In this document: positions 43,240 through 51,247 of the stretch, one piece after another
Layout of the letters: every line of letters starts with the position of its first letter
Position numbering within the stretch: position 1 is the first letter of the stretch
From: Saccharopolyspora phatthalungensis
Lineage (GTDB): Bacteria; Actinomycetota; Actinomycetes; Mycobacteriales; Pseudonocardiaceae
Length of the DNA: 64,000 nucleotides
Reading direction: 5' to 3'
Assembly: GCF_014203395.1 (NCBI RefSeq)
Contig: NZ_JACHIW010000001.1
Span: 1,922,001-1,986,000 of the forward strand
Notes under the pieces: model-generated
What the model saw: only the letters and a program-made list of their open reading frames with translations
Databases searched by the model: none
Told to the model about the DNA's origin: nothing
Made by a program: the position numbers and the translations under genes

Positions 43240-43284
43240 GTGAACTCGCATTGGCACCGCGTTCTGCCGCCCCCGTCCCGCTGA
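43240..43284 (+). CDS. Candidate 14-residue leader peptide with PPP
   Basis: Seen: GTG 43240 with AAGGTGG 5 nt upstream encodes a 14-residue peptide, MNSHWHRVLPPPSR, ending at TGA 43282-43284. A stable hairpin (43313-43341) follows, then the EamA transporter gene. Known: PPP stalls ribosomes lacking EF-P, and leader peptides upstream of exporters can sense antibiotics or amino acids. Inferred: attenuation-type control of the transporter. Too short for coding statistics, so tentative. Confidence 0.35.
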   Translation: MNSHWHRVLPPPSR

Positions 43285-43312
43285 CGGGCGGCGAACCTCC
43301 GAACACCCCGAC

Positions 43313-43341
43313 GGCGGCCGGTTTCCGGTGAAACCGCCGCC
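43313..43341 (+). promoter_or_regulatory. Hairpin between leader peptide and EamA gene
   Basis: GGCGG..GGTTTC (43313-43325) pairs with GAAACC.CCGCC (43330-43341). It lies 29 bases after the candidate leader stop and ~107 bases before the transporter start. No T-run follows, so an intrinsic terminator is not certain. Confidence 0.5.
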
Positions 43342-43447
43342 CGCGCCCCTTGACCTGCGGTTTCAGTTGCAACTGCCGGTGGTACCGGGGTGACGTGCGC
43401 GCGCCCGTTCGCCGAGTCCTGACGGTCCGCGGACGGAAGAGTTCACC

Positions 43448-44338
43448 TTGTCTGATCAATTGCTAACCAAGCCCGCCCGGTTCGCCACCGGGCCGCTACC
43501 CGTACTGCTCGCGGCGGTCTTGTGGGGCACCACCGGAACCGCCGCCAGCTTCGCCCCGGCCGAGGCCGGTCCGCTGTCGATCGGGGCCGCCACGATGGGC
43601 ATCGGCGGCCTGCTGCTGGTCGCCATGGCCGGCCGCTCCGCGTTGGACGTGTGGCGGTCCGGCCGGACCGAACTGCTGCTCGTGGGTGCCGCGGCGGTGG
43701 CGGTGTATCCGCTGGCGTTCTACTCGTCGATGGCGTTGGCCGGGGTCGCCATCGGCACCGTTGTCACGCTCGGCTCGGCGCCGGTGTTCGCCGCGATCTT
43801 GGAACGCGTCGTCGACGGCGTTCGGCTGGACCGCCGGTGGGCGGTGGCAGCGGCAGTGTCGGTGATCGGCCTCCTGCTGATCACCGGCGGCGGTGACACC
43901 GGAGTCGGCTCCCAGGCCGTGTTGGGCGCGTTGCTCGGCTTGCTCGGCGGAGCCGCGTACGTCGTCTACTCGTGGGCCGCCGGGCGGATGATGCGTGGCG
44001 GTCACGGATCCCGATCGGTGATGGGCGCGATGTTCGGCGCTGGAGCGCTCGCGTTGCTGCCGGTGCTCGCGTTCACCGGTGGCCCGCTGCTGGGCTCGTT
44101 GTCCGGGCTGCTGATCGCCGGCTACCTGGCGGTGATCCCGATGGGCCTGGCGTATGTGTTGTTCGGCGCCGGCCTGCGCCGGACGTCCGCCAGCGTGGCG
44201 ACAACGCTGAGCCTGCTGGAACCGGTGGTGGCGGCACTGCTGAGCGTCCTCGTCGTCGGGGAACGACTGGGCGTGGTCGCTTGGTGTGGCGTCGGGCTGA
44301 TCGGTGTCGGATTGGTGCTGGTCAGCATCCGCCGCTGA
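43448..44338 (+). CDS. EamA/DMT-family transporter
   Basis: Seen: TTG 43448 with GGAAGAG ~7 nt upstream; 296 residues. Ten hydrophobic segments in two EamA repeats (LLAAVLWGTTGTAASFAPAEAGPLSIG... and LGALLGLLGGAAYVVYSWAAGRMMR... LLEPVVAALLSVLVVGERL). Known: DMT-superfamily exporters move metabolites, amino acids or drugs outward or nucleotide sugars across membranes. The rare TTG start and the upstream leader/hairpin suggest regulated translation. Substrate unknown. Confidence 0.92.
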   Translation: MSDQLLTKPARFATGPLPVLLAAVLWGTTGTAASFAPAEAGPLSIGAATMGIGGLLLVAMAGRSALDVWRSGRTELLLVGAAAVAVYPLAFYSSMALAGVAIGTVVTLGSAPVFAAILERVVDGVRLDRRWAVAAAVSVIGLLLITGGGDTGVGSQAVLGALLGLLGGAAYVVYSWAAGRMMRGGHGSRSVMGAMFGAGALALLPVLAFTGGPLLGSLSGLLIAGYLAVIPMGLAYVLFGAGLRRTSASVATTLSLLEPVVAALLSVLVVGERLGVVAWCGVGLIGVGLVLVSIRR

Positions 44339-44342
44339 CAAC

Positions 44343-44455
44343 TTGTGCACAGCTGTGGATAACTTTCTCCACAGCTGTGCACAACGACGTCTATCAACAG
44401 ACGTTTCAGCAGTTCGTAAGCCTGTTGATGGAGTTATACACAGGCGTGTGGACAA
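44343..44455. terminator. Strong hairpin with DnaA-box-like 9-mers
   Basis: TTGTGCACAGCTGTGGA (44343-44359) pairs perfectly with 44368-44384 over an 8-base loop. It lies between the convergent EamA and UDP-glucose dehydrogenase genes. The same stretch contains TGTGGATAA (44354-44362, perfect complement of the DnaA box TTATCCACA), TTATACACA (44434-44442) and TGTGGACAA (44447-44455). Confidence 0.7.
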
Positions 44456-44522
44456 CTGGAGGCGGGGCTGCGCCGCCCCGTGGCGGGCTCCCGATTTCAG
44501 GCAAAACCGGCTCGTCCGGATT

Positions 44523-45887
44523 TCAAATATTTGCCGGTGGCGCCTCAGCGGCGGCGCAGCCTGGACGCCGCCTGTCAGCGGAAAGGCTGCCGGTAACCGG
44601 GGTTCGGCCGACGCCACGCCAGGACAGGCCCGCGCGACGCAACACGTCCGGGTCGAGGTGGTTGCGGGTGTCGACGACCACCGGGCCGCGCAGCGCGTCG
44701 GCCAGCCGGTTCCAGTCCAGCGTCCGGAACTCCTGCCATTCCGTCAGCAGCACCAGCGCCGCGGCTTCCTTCGCCGCTTGGTACGGGTCGTCCACCAGGG
44801 CGACCTCCGGCGGCAGCTCCGGCTCGTCGCCGCGCAGGCCCGGGTCGTAGGCGACCAGTTCCGCGCCGCGCGCCGCCAGCAGCCGCGCCACCTCCAGCGC
44901 GGGCGAATCGCGCAGGTCATCGGTGCCTGCCTTGAACGTCAGGCCCAGTAGCCCGAGCCGCACCCCGTCGAGCGAACCGCCGCATGCCTCGACGACCTTG
45001 GCCACCATCCGCTCGCGCTGCCGCGCGTTGGACGAAATCGCGGCCTGCAACAGCGGGAAGTCGAACTCTACGGCCCCCGCGACCTGCAGCAACGCCGCAG
45101 TATCCTTCGGCAGGCACGAACCGCCCCAGCCCGGCCCCGGCTGCAGGAACGACTGCCCGATCCGGCGGTCGTAGCCCATCCCCTCGGTGACGTCGGTGAT
45201 GTCCGCGCCCAGCCGCTCGCAGAGCTCGGCGATCGCGTTGACGTAAGAAAGCTTGGTCGCCAGGAAGCAGTTCGCCGCGTACTTCACCATCTCGGCGCTC
45301 GCCGCGTCGGTGAGCACGGTCGGTGCACCGAGTCGCGCGTACAGGGCGGCCACCCGCTCGGCGGCGTCCTGGCTGTCCGAGCCGACCACGATCCGGTCCG
45401 GGTTCAGGAAGTCGTGCACCGCGGATCCCTCGCGCAGGAACTCCGGGTTGCTTACCACCGCGACGTCGTCGCGTCCGACCAACTCGTGTAATCGCGCCGA
45501 CGTGCCCACAGGCACCGTCGATTTCGTGACCAGCACGCACCCCGCGGGCAGCAGCTCGCGCACCTCGTGCGCCACCGCCTCCACCGCGGCCAGATCGGCC
45601 TTCCCACCGGAGCCCATCGGCGTCGGCACGCACAGGAAGACGACCTCGGCATCGGCGACCGCGCCGGCCGAGCCGACCACGAACTCCAGCCGACCGGCCG
45701 CAATGCCCTCCTGCACCAGCTCACCTAGGCCGGGTTCGTGAATCCGCACCTCACCCTGGGAAAGTTGCTCGACCTTCGCGGCATTGACGTCGCTGCACAC
45801 CACCCGGTGCCCCAACGACGCCAGGCACGCCCCGGTCGTCAATCCAACGTATCCGGTGCCAACTACGACGATCCGACGGGCGAACAC
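44523..45887 (-). CDS. ugd: UDP-glucose 6-dehydrogenase
   Basis: Seen: GTG 45887 (VFARRIVVVGTGYVGLTTGACLASLGH) gives 454 residues; GTG 45896 is the alternative. NAD-binding GxGYVG at the N-terminus, FLREGSAVHDFLNPDRIVVGS, the catalytic Cys in GWGGSCLPKDTAAL and the C-terminal LGLTFKAGTDDLRDSPAL. Known: oxidises UDP-glucose to UDP-glucuronate with two NAD+, in the cytoplasm, for capsule or glycolipid synthesis. Trp and Leu replace the usual Phe residues around the active Cys, a tolerated actinobacterial variant. It probably supplies the glycan pathway of the fused glycosyltransferase. Confidence 0.95.
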   Translation of the reverse strand: MFARRIVVVGTGYVGLTTGACLASLGHRVVCSDVNAAKVEQLSQGEVRIHEPGLGELVQEGIAAGRLEFVVGSAGAVADAEVVFLCVPTPMGSGGKADLAAVEAVAHEVRELLPAGCVLVTKSTVPVGTSARLHELVGRDDVAVVSNPEFLREGSAVHDFLNPDRIVVGSDSQDAAERVAALYARLGAPTVLTDAASAEMVKYAANCFLATKLSYVNAIAELCERLGADITDVTEGMGYDRRIGQSFLQPGPGWGGSCLPKDTAALLQVAGAVEFDFPLLQAAISSNARQRERMVAKVVEACGGSLDGVRLGLLGLTFKAGTDDLRDSPALEVARLLAARGAELVAYDPGLRGDEPELPPEVALVDDPYQAAKEAAALVLLTEWQEFRTLDWNRLADALRGPVVVDTRNHLDPDVLRRAGLSWRGVGRTPVTGSLSADRRRPGCAAAEAPPANI

Positions 45888-46043
45888 AGTCCCCACACCC
45901 CTTCATTCGCACGACCGCTCGGCCGCATCCCCCATCCGGCATCGTGACACATCGCCCGCACAGTGGAACCTGCTTCGCCAAACGTTCATGTGCCGTATGT
46001 CCTGCGTGACGCGCCCGCGACCTGCCGTTTAGGCTCACCAGAC

Positions 46044-47006
46044 GTGGAACAGCGACGCCTAGGCGAATCTGGTTTGGTGGTAAGCGCGGTCGGCCTCGGT
46101 TGCAACAACCTCGGCCGCCCCGGGACGGCCACCGAGTCCCTGTCCGGCGCGCAAGCAGTGGTGGACGCCGCGCTCGACGCCGGAATTACCTTCTTCGACG
46201 TGGCCGACGTGTACGGCTCGCCGCGCGGGCGCAGCGAAGAACTGCTAGGGCAGGCGCTTTCCGGCCGCCGCGACCACGCGATCATCGCCACCAAATTCGG
46301 CATGGACATGCAGGGCAACAACGGCCCGGACTTCACCGCGCGCGGCTCCCGCCGCTATGTGCGGCGGGCCGTCGAGTCATCGCTGCGCCGGCTGGGCACC
46401 GACTGGATCGACCTGTACCAGCTGCACCGCCCGGACCGGTTGACGCCGATGGAGGAAACCCTCTCGGTGCTCGACGACCTGGTGCGCGAGGGCAAGATCC
46501 GCTACCTCGGGCACTGCAACCTCGCGGGCTGGGAACTCGCCGACGCGTCCTGGACGGCGGCATCGTCCGGGCTGACCACGCCCGTGTCCGCACAGAACCA
46601 CTATTCGCTGCTGGCACGGGAGGCCGAACGCGAGGTCGTCCCGGCCTGCAAGCGGTTCGGCGTCGGGATCATCCCGTACTTCCCGCTGGCCAACGGACTG
46701 CTCACCGGCAAGTACCGGCAGGACCAGGAACCGCCCGCGGGCAGCCGATTGGCGAACCGGAACCAGATGCTGGCCGACGCCCCGTGGGAACGCATCGAGC
46801 AACTGCGCACCTTCGCCGAGCAGGGCGGCATCCCGATGACGTCGGTGGCTGTCGGCTGGCTGGCGGCGCAGGAGGTCGTCGGCTCGGTGATCACCGGAGC
46901 CACCACGCCGGAGCAGGTCCGGGCGAACGCCTTGGCGGGTGAATGGCGCCCGACGCAGGCCAACCTGGACGCCATCGACGCGATCTGCCCGCCCCTCCAG
47001 CGCTAG
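46044..47006 (+). CDS. Aldo/keto reductase
   Basis: Seen: GTG 46044 (EQRRLGESGLVVSAVGLGCNNLG) gives 320 residues; the frame open back to 45963 has no similarity. AKR features: TFFDVADVYGSPRGRSEELLGQAL (Asp and Tyr of the tetrad), HAIIATKFG (Lys), WIDLYQLHRPDR and the C-terminal VITGATTPEQVRAN phosphate-binding loop. The tetrad His position is YLGHCNLAGW. Known: NADPH-dependent carbonyl reductases of the AKR superfamily. Substrate unknown. It stands alone and ends in a GCGATTCCGCG/CGCGAAATCGC palindrome at ~47014-47033. Confidence 0.94.
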   Translation: MEQRRLGESGLVVSAVGLGCNNLGRPGTATESLSGAQAVVDAALDAGITFFDVADVYGSPRGRSEELLGQALSGRRDHAIIATKFGMDMQGNNGPDFTARGSRRYVRRAVESSLRRLGTDWIDLYQLHRPDRLTPMEETLSVLDDLVREGKIRYLGHCNLAGWELADASWTAASSGLTTPVSAQNHYSLLAREAEREVVPACKRFGVGIIPYFPLANGLLTGKYRQDQEPPAGSRLANRNQMLADAPWERIEQLRTFAEQGGIPMTSVAVGWLAAQEVVGSVITGATTPEQVRANALAGEWRPTQANLDAIDAICPPLQR

Positions 47007-47155
47007 CCGTTGGCGCGATTCCGCGCGAAATCGCACTTCCGCTGAGGGCCGCCCGGGGGTGACCACGGTCGGTGATGGCGCTTTCGCTCGGACGCACAAC
47101 AGATTGGCACCGGTGGCCGAAGCGCGAGACCGGTTGCGCGGACCACGCTTTTCGC

Positions 47156-47278
47156 ATGGAGCTGATCGGGATCGCCGCACTGTTCGCCGGCCTCGCGCTG
47201 CTGGCCGCGCTGCCGCTGGTGGTGCTGCTGGCGCTCGTTGAGATTGCCTCCCAACGACGGGTGCACCGCCATCAATGA
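47156..47278 (+). CDS. 40-residue single-pass membrane peptide
   Basis: Seen: ATG 47156 (MELIGIAALFAGLALLAALPLVVLLALVEIA) gives 40 residues, almost entirely one transmembrane helix with a basic C-terminus (SQRRVHRHQ). It lies between the aldo/keto reductase and SDR genes on the same strand. The hydrophobic pattern is unlikely by chance in this GC context, but no RBS is obvious. Function unknown. Confidence 0.45.
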   Translation: MELIGIAALFAGLALLAALPLVVLLALVEIASQRRVHRHQ

Positions 47279-47382
47279 CCGCCGGTTCGCCACCTGTCCT
47301 TTCCGCGTCCGATGCTGGGCAAGGCCGTTGCCAGGTGTTAGACATGCCGTGACACCAGCAACAGACGCAAAGGAAAGAGCAG

Positions 47383-48144
47383 ATGCTGATCACCGACACC
47401 GCGGCGATCGTCACCGGCGGGGCTTCCGGCCTTGGCGCGGCCACGGCGCGAGCACTCGCCTCGCGCGGCGCGCAGGTGTTCGCGGTAGACCTATCGGACG
47501 CGGTGGCCAATGCACCGATCGTTGACGGGGTCACTTTCACCGCCGCCGACGTCACCGACGCCGACCAAGTGCAGACCGCGGTCGAGCAGGCCGCCGGCGC
47601 CGGCACCCCGCTGCGGATCGTGGTGAACTGTGCGGGCATCGGCCCGTCCGCGCGGATCGTCGGGCGACAGGGTCCGCACGACTTCGACCTGTTCCGCAAG
47701 GTCATCGAGATCAACCTGATCGGCACCTTCAACGTGCTCCGGCTGGCCGCGGCGGCGATCGGCCAGACCGAGCCGGACCAGCAGGGCCAGCGCGGCGTGG
47801 TGATCAACACCGCCTCCGTCGCCGCCTTCGACGGGCAGATCGGCCAAGCCGCGTATGCGGCGTCCAAGGGTGGCGTGGCCAGCCTGACGCTGCCCGCCGC
47901 ACGCGACCTATCCTCCACCGGCATCCGGGTGATGACCATCGCGCCGGGCATCGTGGACACCCCGATGCTGGCGACGGTCAGCGAGGAGTTCCGCGCCGGC
48001 CTGGCCGAGGGCGTGCCGTTCCCGAAGCGGCTCGGCACCCCGGAGGACTTCGCGCAGCTGGCGTTGAACATCGTCGAGCACGACTACCTCAACGGCGAGG
48101 TCATCCGGATGGATGGCGCGCTGCGGATGAATTACCCCCGCTAG
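47383..48144 (+). CDS. SDR oxidoreductase, 3-hydroxyacyl-CoA dehydrogenase type II-like
   Basis: Seen: ATG 47383 gives 253 residues. NAD-binding TGGASGLGAATARALASRGAQ, NCAG motif, catalytic Ser (NTASVAAFDGQIGQAAY) and YAASKGG. Known: this subgroup (HSD10-like) oxidises 3-hydroxyacyl-CoA or steroids with NAD+. The C-terminus ends MDGALRMNYPR. A second copy of the last codons, reading MDGALRMAPR then stop, lies at 49127-49159, so the present 3' end was supplied by an inserted element. The change affects only the last few residues and should not harm activity. Confidence 0.93.
   Translation: MLITDTAAIVTGGASGLGAATARALASRGAQVFAVDLSDAVANAPIVDGVTFTAADVTDADQVQTAVEQAAGAGTPLRIVVNCAGIGPSARIVGRQGPHDFDLFRKVIEINLIGTFNVLRLAAAAIGQTEPDQQGQRGVVINTASVAAFDGQIGQAAYAASKGGVASLTLPAARDLSSTGIRVMTIAPGIVDTPMLATVSEEFRAGLAEGVPFPKRLGTPEDFAQLALNIVEHDYLNGEVIRMDGALRMNYPR
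48104..48129. repeat. att-like direct repeat, left copy
   Basis: 26 bases starting TCCGGATGGATGGCGCG, inside the SDR coding sequence. It matches 49122-49147 at 24 of 26 positions and marks the left boundary of the decayed element. Confidence 0.8.
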
Positions 48145-48166
48145 AGTAGTACCCCTGAACGAGCAA

Positions 48167-48197
48167 AGCCCCGGATAGCATCGGTCCGGGGTTTTTC
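48167..48197 (+). terminator. Intrinsic terminator after SDR gene
   Basis: CCCCGGA (48169-48175) pairs with TCCGGGG (48185-48191), followed by TTTTT. It lies inside the integrated element. Confidence 0.85.
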
Positions 48198-48264
48198 TTG
48201 TGCAGCAAGGCTTTTCACACCGCAAGAGCAAGAAGAGCTAGAACTCTGGCGTGCCGGGAAACCG

Positions 48265-48645
48265 ATGCCGGAGGGGTACAACTCTGCTTGGCATGAGCCT
48301 GTCAGGGGCTACATCGCGGGCGGTACGTCGATCGGTCGTGTCCGGGTGGTTCAGCGACCCTTCACCGAGTACCAGCGGCATCAGTTCGCCTGGTCAATTC
48401 CTGGCAACATCGAAGCCGGGGAAGACATCCGGATTCTCGACCTGACAGAGCTTGAGCTTGATCTACCATCTCATGACTTCTGGCTCTTCGATGACGAAAT
48501 CGTAGTTGATCTCAACTTCAGCCCGGACGGTACGCTGATCAACCTAGACCAGCGGGAGAACCCTGATCTGTTGATGTACCGAAAGTGGCGAGACACGGCA
48601 CTTGCTCACGCAGTGCCATTCAATGAGTTCAATGCTCGAACCTGA
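48265..48645 (+). pseudogene. 5'-truncated DUF6879 gene
   Basis: Seen: the ATG-started frame gives 126 residues (IGRVRVVQRPFTEYQRHQFAWSIPGNIEAGEDIRILDLTELELDLPSHDFWLFDDEIVVDLNF). This is the conserved C-terminal two thirds of DUF6879. The same frame is open upstream without a start, back through the terminator, and reads LFTPQEQEELELWRAGKP. The N-terminal FEHTAFRLE-type segment expected in the family is missing. Known: DUF6879 proteins accompany actinobacterial HTH regulators in mobile regions. Inferred: truncated by the deletion that shrank the element; a short form from ATG 48265 could still be translated. Confidence 0.65.
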
Positions 48646-48896
48646 CAGCGAGCGTTTGGACCGGGAGAAATTTTCCCAGCCGCTCACTCGACGGCCCTTT
48701 CCATTACGAGATTCAGGAAATTACTCGATGTTTGCCGGCCGCAACCCAACGCATTTAGCTCTCGGGAAAGTTCCAAATTCCGTTGACCATGACGAAACCA
48801 AGCTTGCTCGGTTCGCTACACCTTGACCGATTGCGGTATTTGTCGAACGCGGTCACTCCTACGAACGTTCGGTGACACCCGGAGCAGTGGCATCGG

Positions 48897-49079
48897 CTAA
48901 CGCCAGTCCAACGGGATGAGCAACCATCGGCCTAGATCAAGATCAGTGGCCCACCCGATGATCTCGTGTCCGTTGGCGTCCGCCCAACGTTCGATGTTGA
49001 GCTTCTGACGCTCCGGCGACGACGTGACATCCTCAAGCCCCCGAAACCGGCTGAGCCGGATACGTCCTAACACCCTCAC
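48897..49079 (-). pseudogene. Truncated serine site-specific recombinase
   Basis: Seen: 60 residues, MRVLGRIRLSRFRGLEDVTSSPERQKLNIERWADANGHEIIGWATDLDLGRWLLIPLDWR, then a stop. The start (MRVLGRIRLSR with the nucleophile Ser position, then SPERQ and a GHEIIGWATDLD strand) matches the N-terminus of actinobacterial large serine integrases. The DLDVSGSVDPF-type continuation is absent and the catalytic domain and C-terminal DNA-binding domains are lost. It lies 43 bases inside the right att-like repeat. Certainly non-functional. Confidence 0.7.
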
Positions 49080-49121
49080 CGCTACACCCTCCCTGATCAG
49101 GCAGTTTACGAGGGTAAAACC

Positions 49122-49159
49122 TCCGGATGGATGGCGCCCTGCGAATGGCGCCGCGGTAA
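49122..49159 (+). pseudogene. Displaced original 3' end of the SDR gene with att-like right copy
   Basis: Bases 49122-49147 match 48104-48129 (24/26). Read in frame they continue M-D-G-A-L-R-M-A-P-R-stop (TAA at 49157-49159), which is the usual C-terminus of this SDR family. This is the gene end that existed before insertion. Confidence 0.75.
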
Positions 49160-49457
49160 CCCGGAAACCGTGGTTCTACAGGAACTTCCGGGTGGGGGCA
49201 CCCGTAACCCGGTTATTCGGACGGGTGCCCGCGCCTGGTTGGCGGCCTTCCGGCATCCATCGACCCGATGGTTCGCGAGCGGAAAATAACGCCCTTGCGC
49301 GGGAAGGACGGTTAACCACCCGACATCGCGCTCCTTGGAGTCCCGGACGCCACTCGAGTCCGGCAGGAGGTCGGGGTCCACGCGGCTACCACCGCTGGCG
49401 AGCACCCCTGTCCGGCTCACCGTCCCGGCACGGGCGACGCGGAACGTCCCCCGGGCA
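49160..49457. other. Gene-free stretch with original SDR terminator
   Basis: No supported gene. GGGCACCCGT (49196-49205) pairs perfectly with 49221-49230 around a CCGG/CCG inner stem, 37 bases after the displaced SDR stop, and is the likely original terminator. The rest shows nothing I can interpret. Confidence 0.6.
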
Positions 49458-51089
49458 TCAAAGGTCGGCGGCGTAGGGAATCTCGTTGGCCTCTCCGGAG
49501 GTCATCCAGCGGCGAATCGTCCAGGTCGCGCGCACGTCGTCCTCGTTGTAGCGCAGGATCCGGTCGCGCTGGGACAGCACCGGCACGCCGCCGCCCAGGC
49601 CCACCGCGTCGCGGTACCAGCGCATCGAGTTCTCACCGCTGGCCTCGGCATCCCGCCAGGCGAACCCGGCGCTCGGCGCGATCACCTTCAGGCCCTTGCC
49701 GTTCGGGCACAGGAACTGCTCCCGCACCGAGGCGAACAGGTCGACCCACTCCGCCGACCTGATGAACTCGCGTACCTCTGCCACCGAAGGCACCCCGGGC
49801 TTGCCGGCGAACCGCTCGGCCGAAGCGAGCATCCAGCGGTTCTCCGCGAGCTCGTTGTAGCAGTAGGCGCGGAAGCTCAGACCGCGCTCGTACGCGCGGC
49901 GGCGCACCGAGCCGAACCACGTCCAGAACTCCGCGAAGGACCGCGCCTCGTCGTCGGACGGCAGCGGCTCCCAGCTCACGAACGCCCGGTAACCGGGCTC
50001 CTCGTCGATGTCGGCATCGGAGAGCCAGCACCCCCACAGGTAGGCCCCGGCGTCGGCGTAGCTCTCCATGTCCACGTCGACTTCGACGTCCGCGCGCGGC
50101 ACCGCCAGGTCGCGGACCCGCCGCACCAGGGGCAGGTTCCGCAGCCACGCCTTGGCGAGCAGGATCGCGTCGGTGTTGCCGACCCCGGTCAGCGGCAGTG
50201 ACTCCGCCTCCGCCAGCGGCACTGCGGCCAAGTCATCCACTGTCGACACTTCGATACCGCGTAGCGCCACGGCGTCCTCACCGCGCACCACCAGGCTGAC
50301 GTCGCGGTTCTCCCGCAGCTGAAGTTCGCAGGTCGGCCACCACGGGCAGCCCTTGCACTCGGTGATCCGGGAAGGCAGCGCCAGCGGCTCGGCCCCCTCG
50401 GCCGCCGCCGAGGCCACTGCCAACCGGTCGGCGAACCGGGCCTCGTACTCGGCGAGCGCGGTCCGGCCGCCGGGCCAGTTCGGCACGTCCAGGTCGTGCC
50501 AGAGCACCGCGTCCGCCTCGACGCCGATCACGCCGCCGACGTTTGTCGCCGCACCCATCCCGCACGCCTGCAGCTGCCGCACCGCGTGCGCCAGGCGGAG
50601 CTGGTCGCGTGGTTGCGCCCGCACCTTGCGGGTCTGGTCGTTCCGGGCCGCCTCCGGCACGGGCCGGTCCATCGGCGACACGCGGGCGCCGCTACCCGGA
50701 TCAGTGATCTTGTGCCGCACCACCAGGACCGGTACGTAACCGTCCCCGCTTCGCACCAGCAGGTCGACCGAGCCACGCCGGCCGCCGGGTTCGTCGGCGG
50801 GCAGCTGAGCGTACGAGATGTAGCGCGTGCCGGCACGCATCGCCGCCAGCGTCAGCTCCTCGCGGCTGTCCACGGCGACGCGCGGGATCTCCGTCCAGTC
50901 CTCGCCGAGCACCCTGTTCAGCCACTTCGCGACGGTTCTGCGGTGCTCCGCGGCGTCGGCGATCCGTTGTTCGATACCCAGGTCCAGCGGTGCCTGCGGT
51001 TGATCTCGCATCGAAGGGTCGTGCTCAAGATGCACGCGTCGACGACAACGAGTCACGACGCCGGCGTCGAGTAGCACCTTTTCCGTCAC
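49458..51089 (-). CDS. TM0106-family RecB-like nuclease
   Basis: Seen: GTG 51089 (VTEKVLLDAGVVTRCRRRVHLEHD) gives 543 residues. RecB-type nuclease pieces: RGSVDLLVRSGDGYVPVLVVRHK, a Cys cluster ITECKGCPWWPTCELQLRENRDVSLV (Fe-S or zinc), then a helix-hairpin-helix region (VDDLAAVPLAEAESLPLTGVGNTDAILLAKAWL). The C-terminal RNase-H-like domain starts VEVDVDMESY and ends RILRYNEDDVRATWTIRRWM. Known: this family joins a PD-(D/E)xK nuclease to a DEDD-type exonuclease fold and is common in actinobacteria, probably in DNA repair. Start is inferred from similarity; no strong RBS. Confidence 0.9.
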   Translation of the reverse strand: MTEKVLLDAGVVTRCRRRVHLEHDPSMRDQPQAPLDLGIEQRIADAAEHRRTVAKWLNRVLGEDWTEIPRVAVDSREELTLAAMRAGTRYISYAQLPADEPGGRRGSVDLLVRSGDGYVPVLVVRHKITDPGSGARVSPMDRPVPEAARNDQTRKVRAQPRDQLRLAHAVRQLQACGMGAATNVGGVIGVEADAVLWHDLDVPNWPGGRTALAEYEARFADRLAVASAAAEGAEPLALPSRITECKGCPWWPTCELQLRENRDVSLVVRGEDAVALRGIEVSTVDDLAAVPLAEAESLPLTGVGNTDAILLAKAWLRNLPLVRRVRDLAVPRADVEVDVDMESYADAGAYLWGCWLSDADIDEEPGYRAFVSWEPLPSDDEARSFAEFWTWFGSVRRRAYERGLSFRAYCYNELAENRWMLASAERFAGKPGVPSVAEVREFIRSAEWVDLFASVREQFLCPNGKGLKVIAPSAGFAWRDAEASGENSMRWYRDAVGLGGGVPVLSQRDRILRYNEDDVRATWTIRRWMTSGEANEIPYAADL

Positions 51090-51247
51090 GTGTGAAGCGT
51101 ATGCCGTCGCTCCGACAGACGCGCCCATCACCCCGGTGACGCGCGTCGGATCCGACTACGCACCGTGCACGACCGGGCCGCGCTCGATGTCGTGCCGCAC
51201 CGCATCCGGACTTAAGGTGATCGCAGCGAAACCGCCGGACAGCGGAG

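Larger units (their letters stand above)
48130..49121. mobile_element. Decayed integrative element in the SDR 3' end
   Basis: About 1 kb bounded by 26-bp direct repeats. The contents are the substituted SDR stop, a terminator, a truncated DUF6879 gene and the first ~55 codons of a serine recombinase that starts just inside the right repeat. The layout (recombinase next to one att site, conserved gene end rebuilt) is that of an integrated phage or ICE reduced by deletion. Confidence 0.72.

Noticed and set aside
44343..44455. Chromosomal origin of replication
   Set aside because: Only three DnaA-like boxes, no AT-rich unwinding region and no dnaA, dnaN or gyrase genes nearby.
48602..48826. 74-codon plus-strand open frame
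   Set aside because: No RBS, composition unlike a folded protein, and it overlaps the DUF6879 remnant inside the decayed element.
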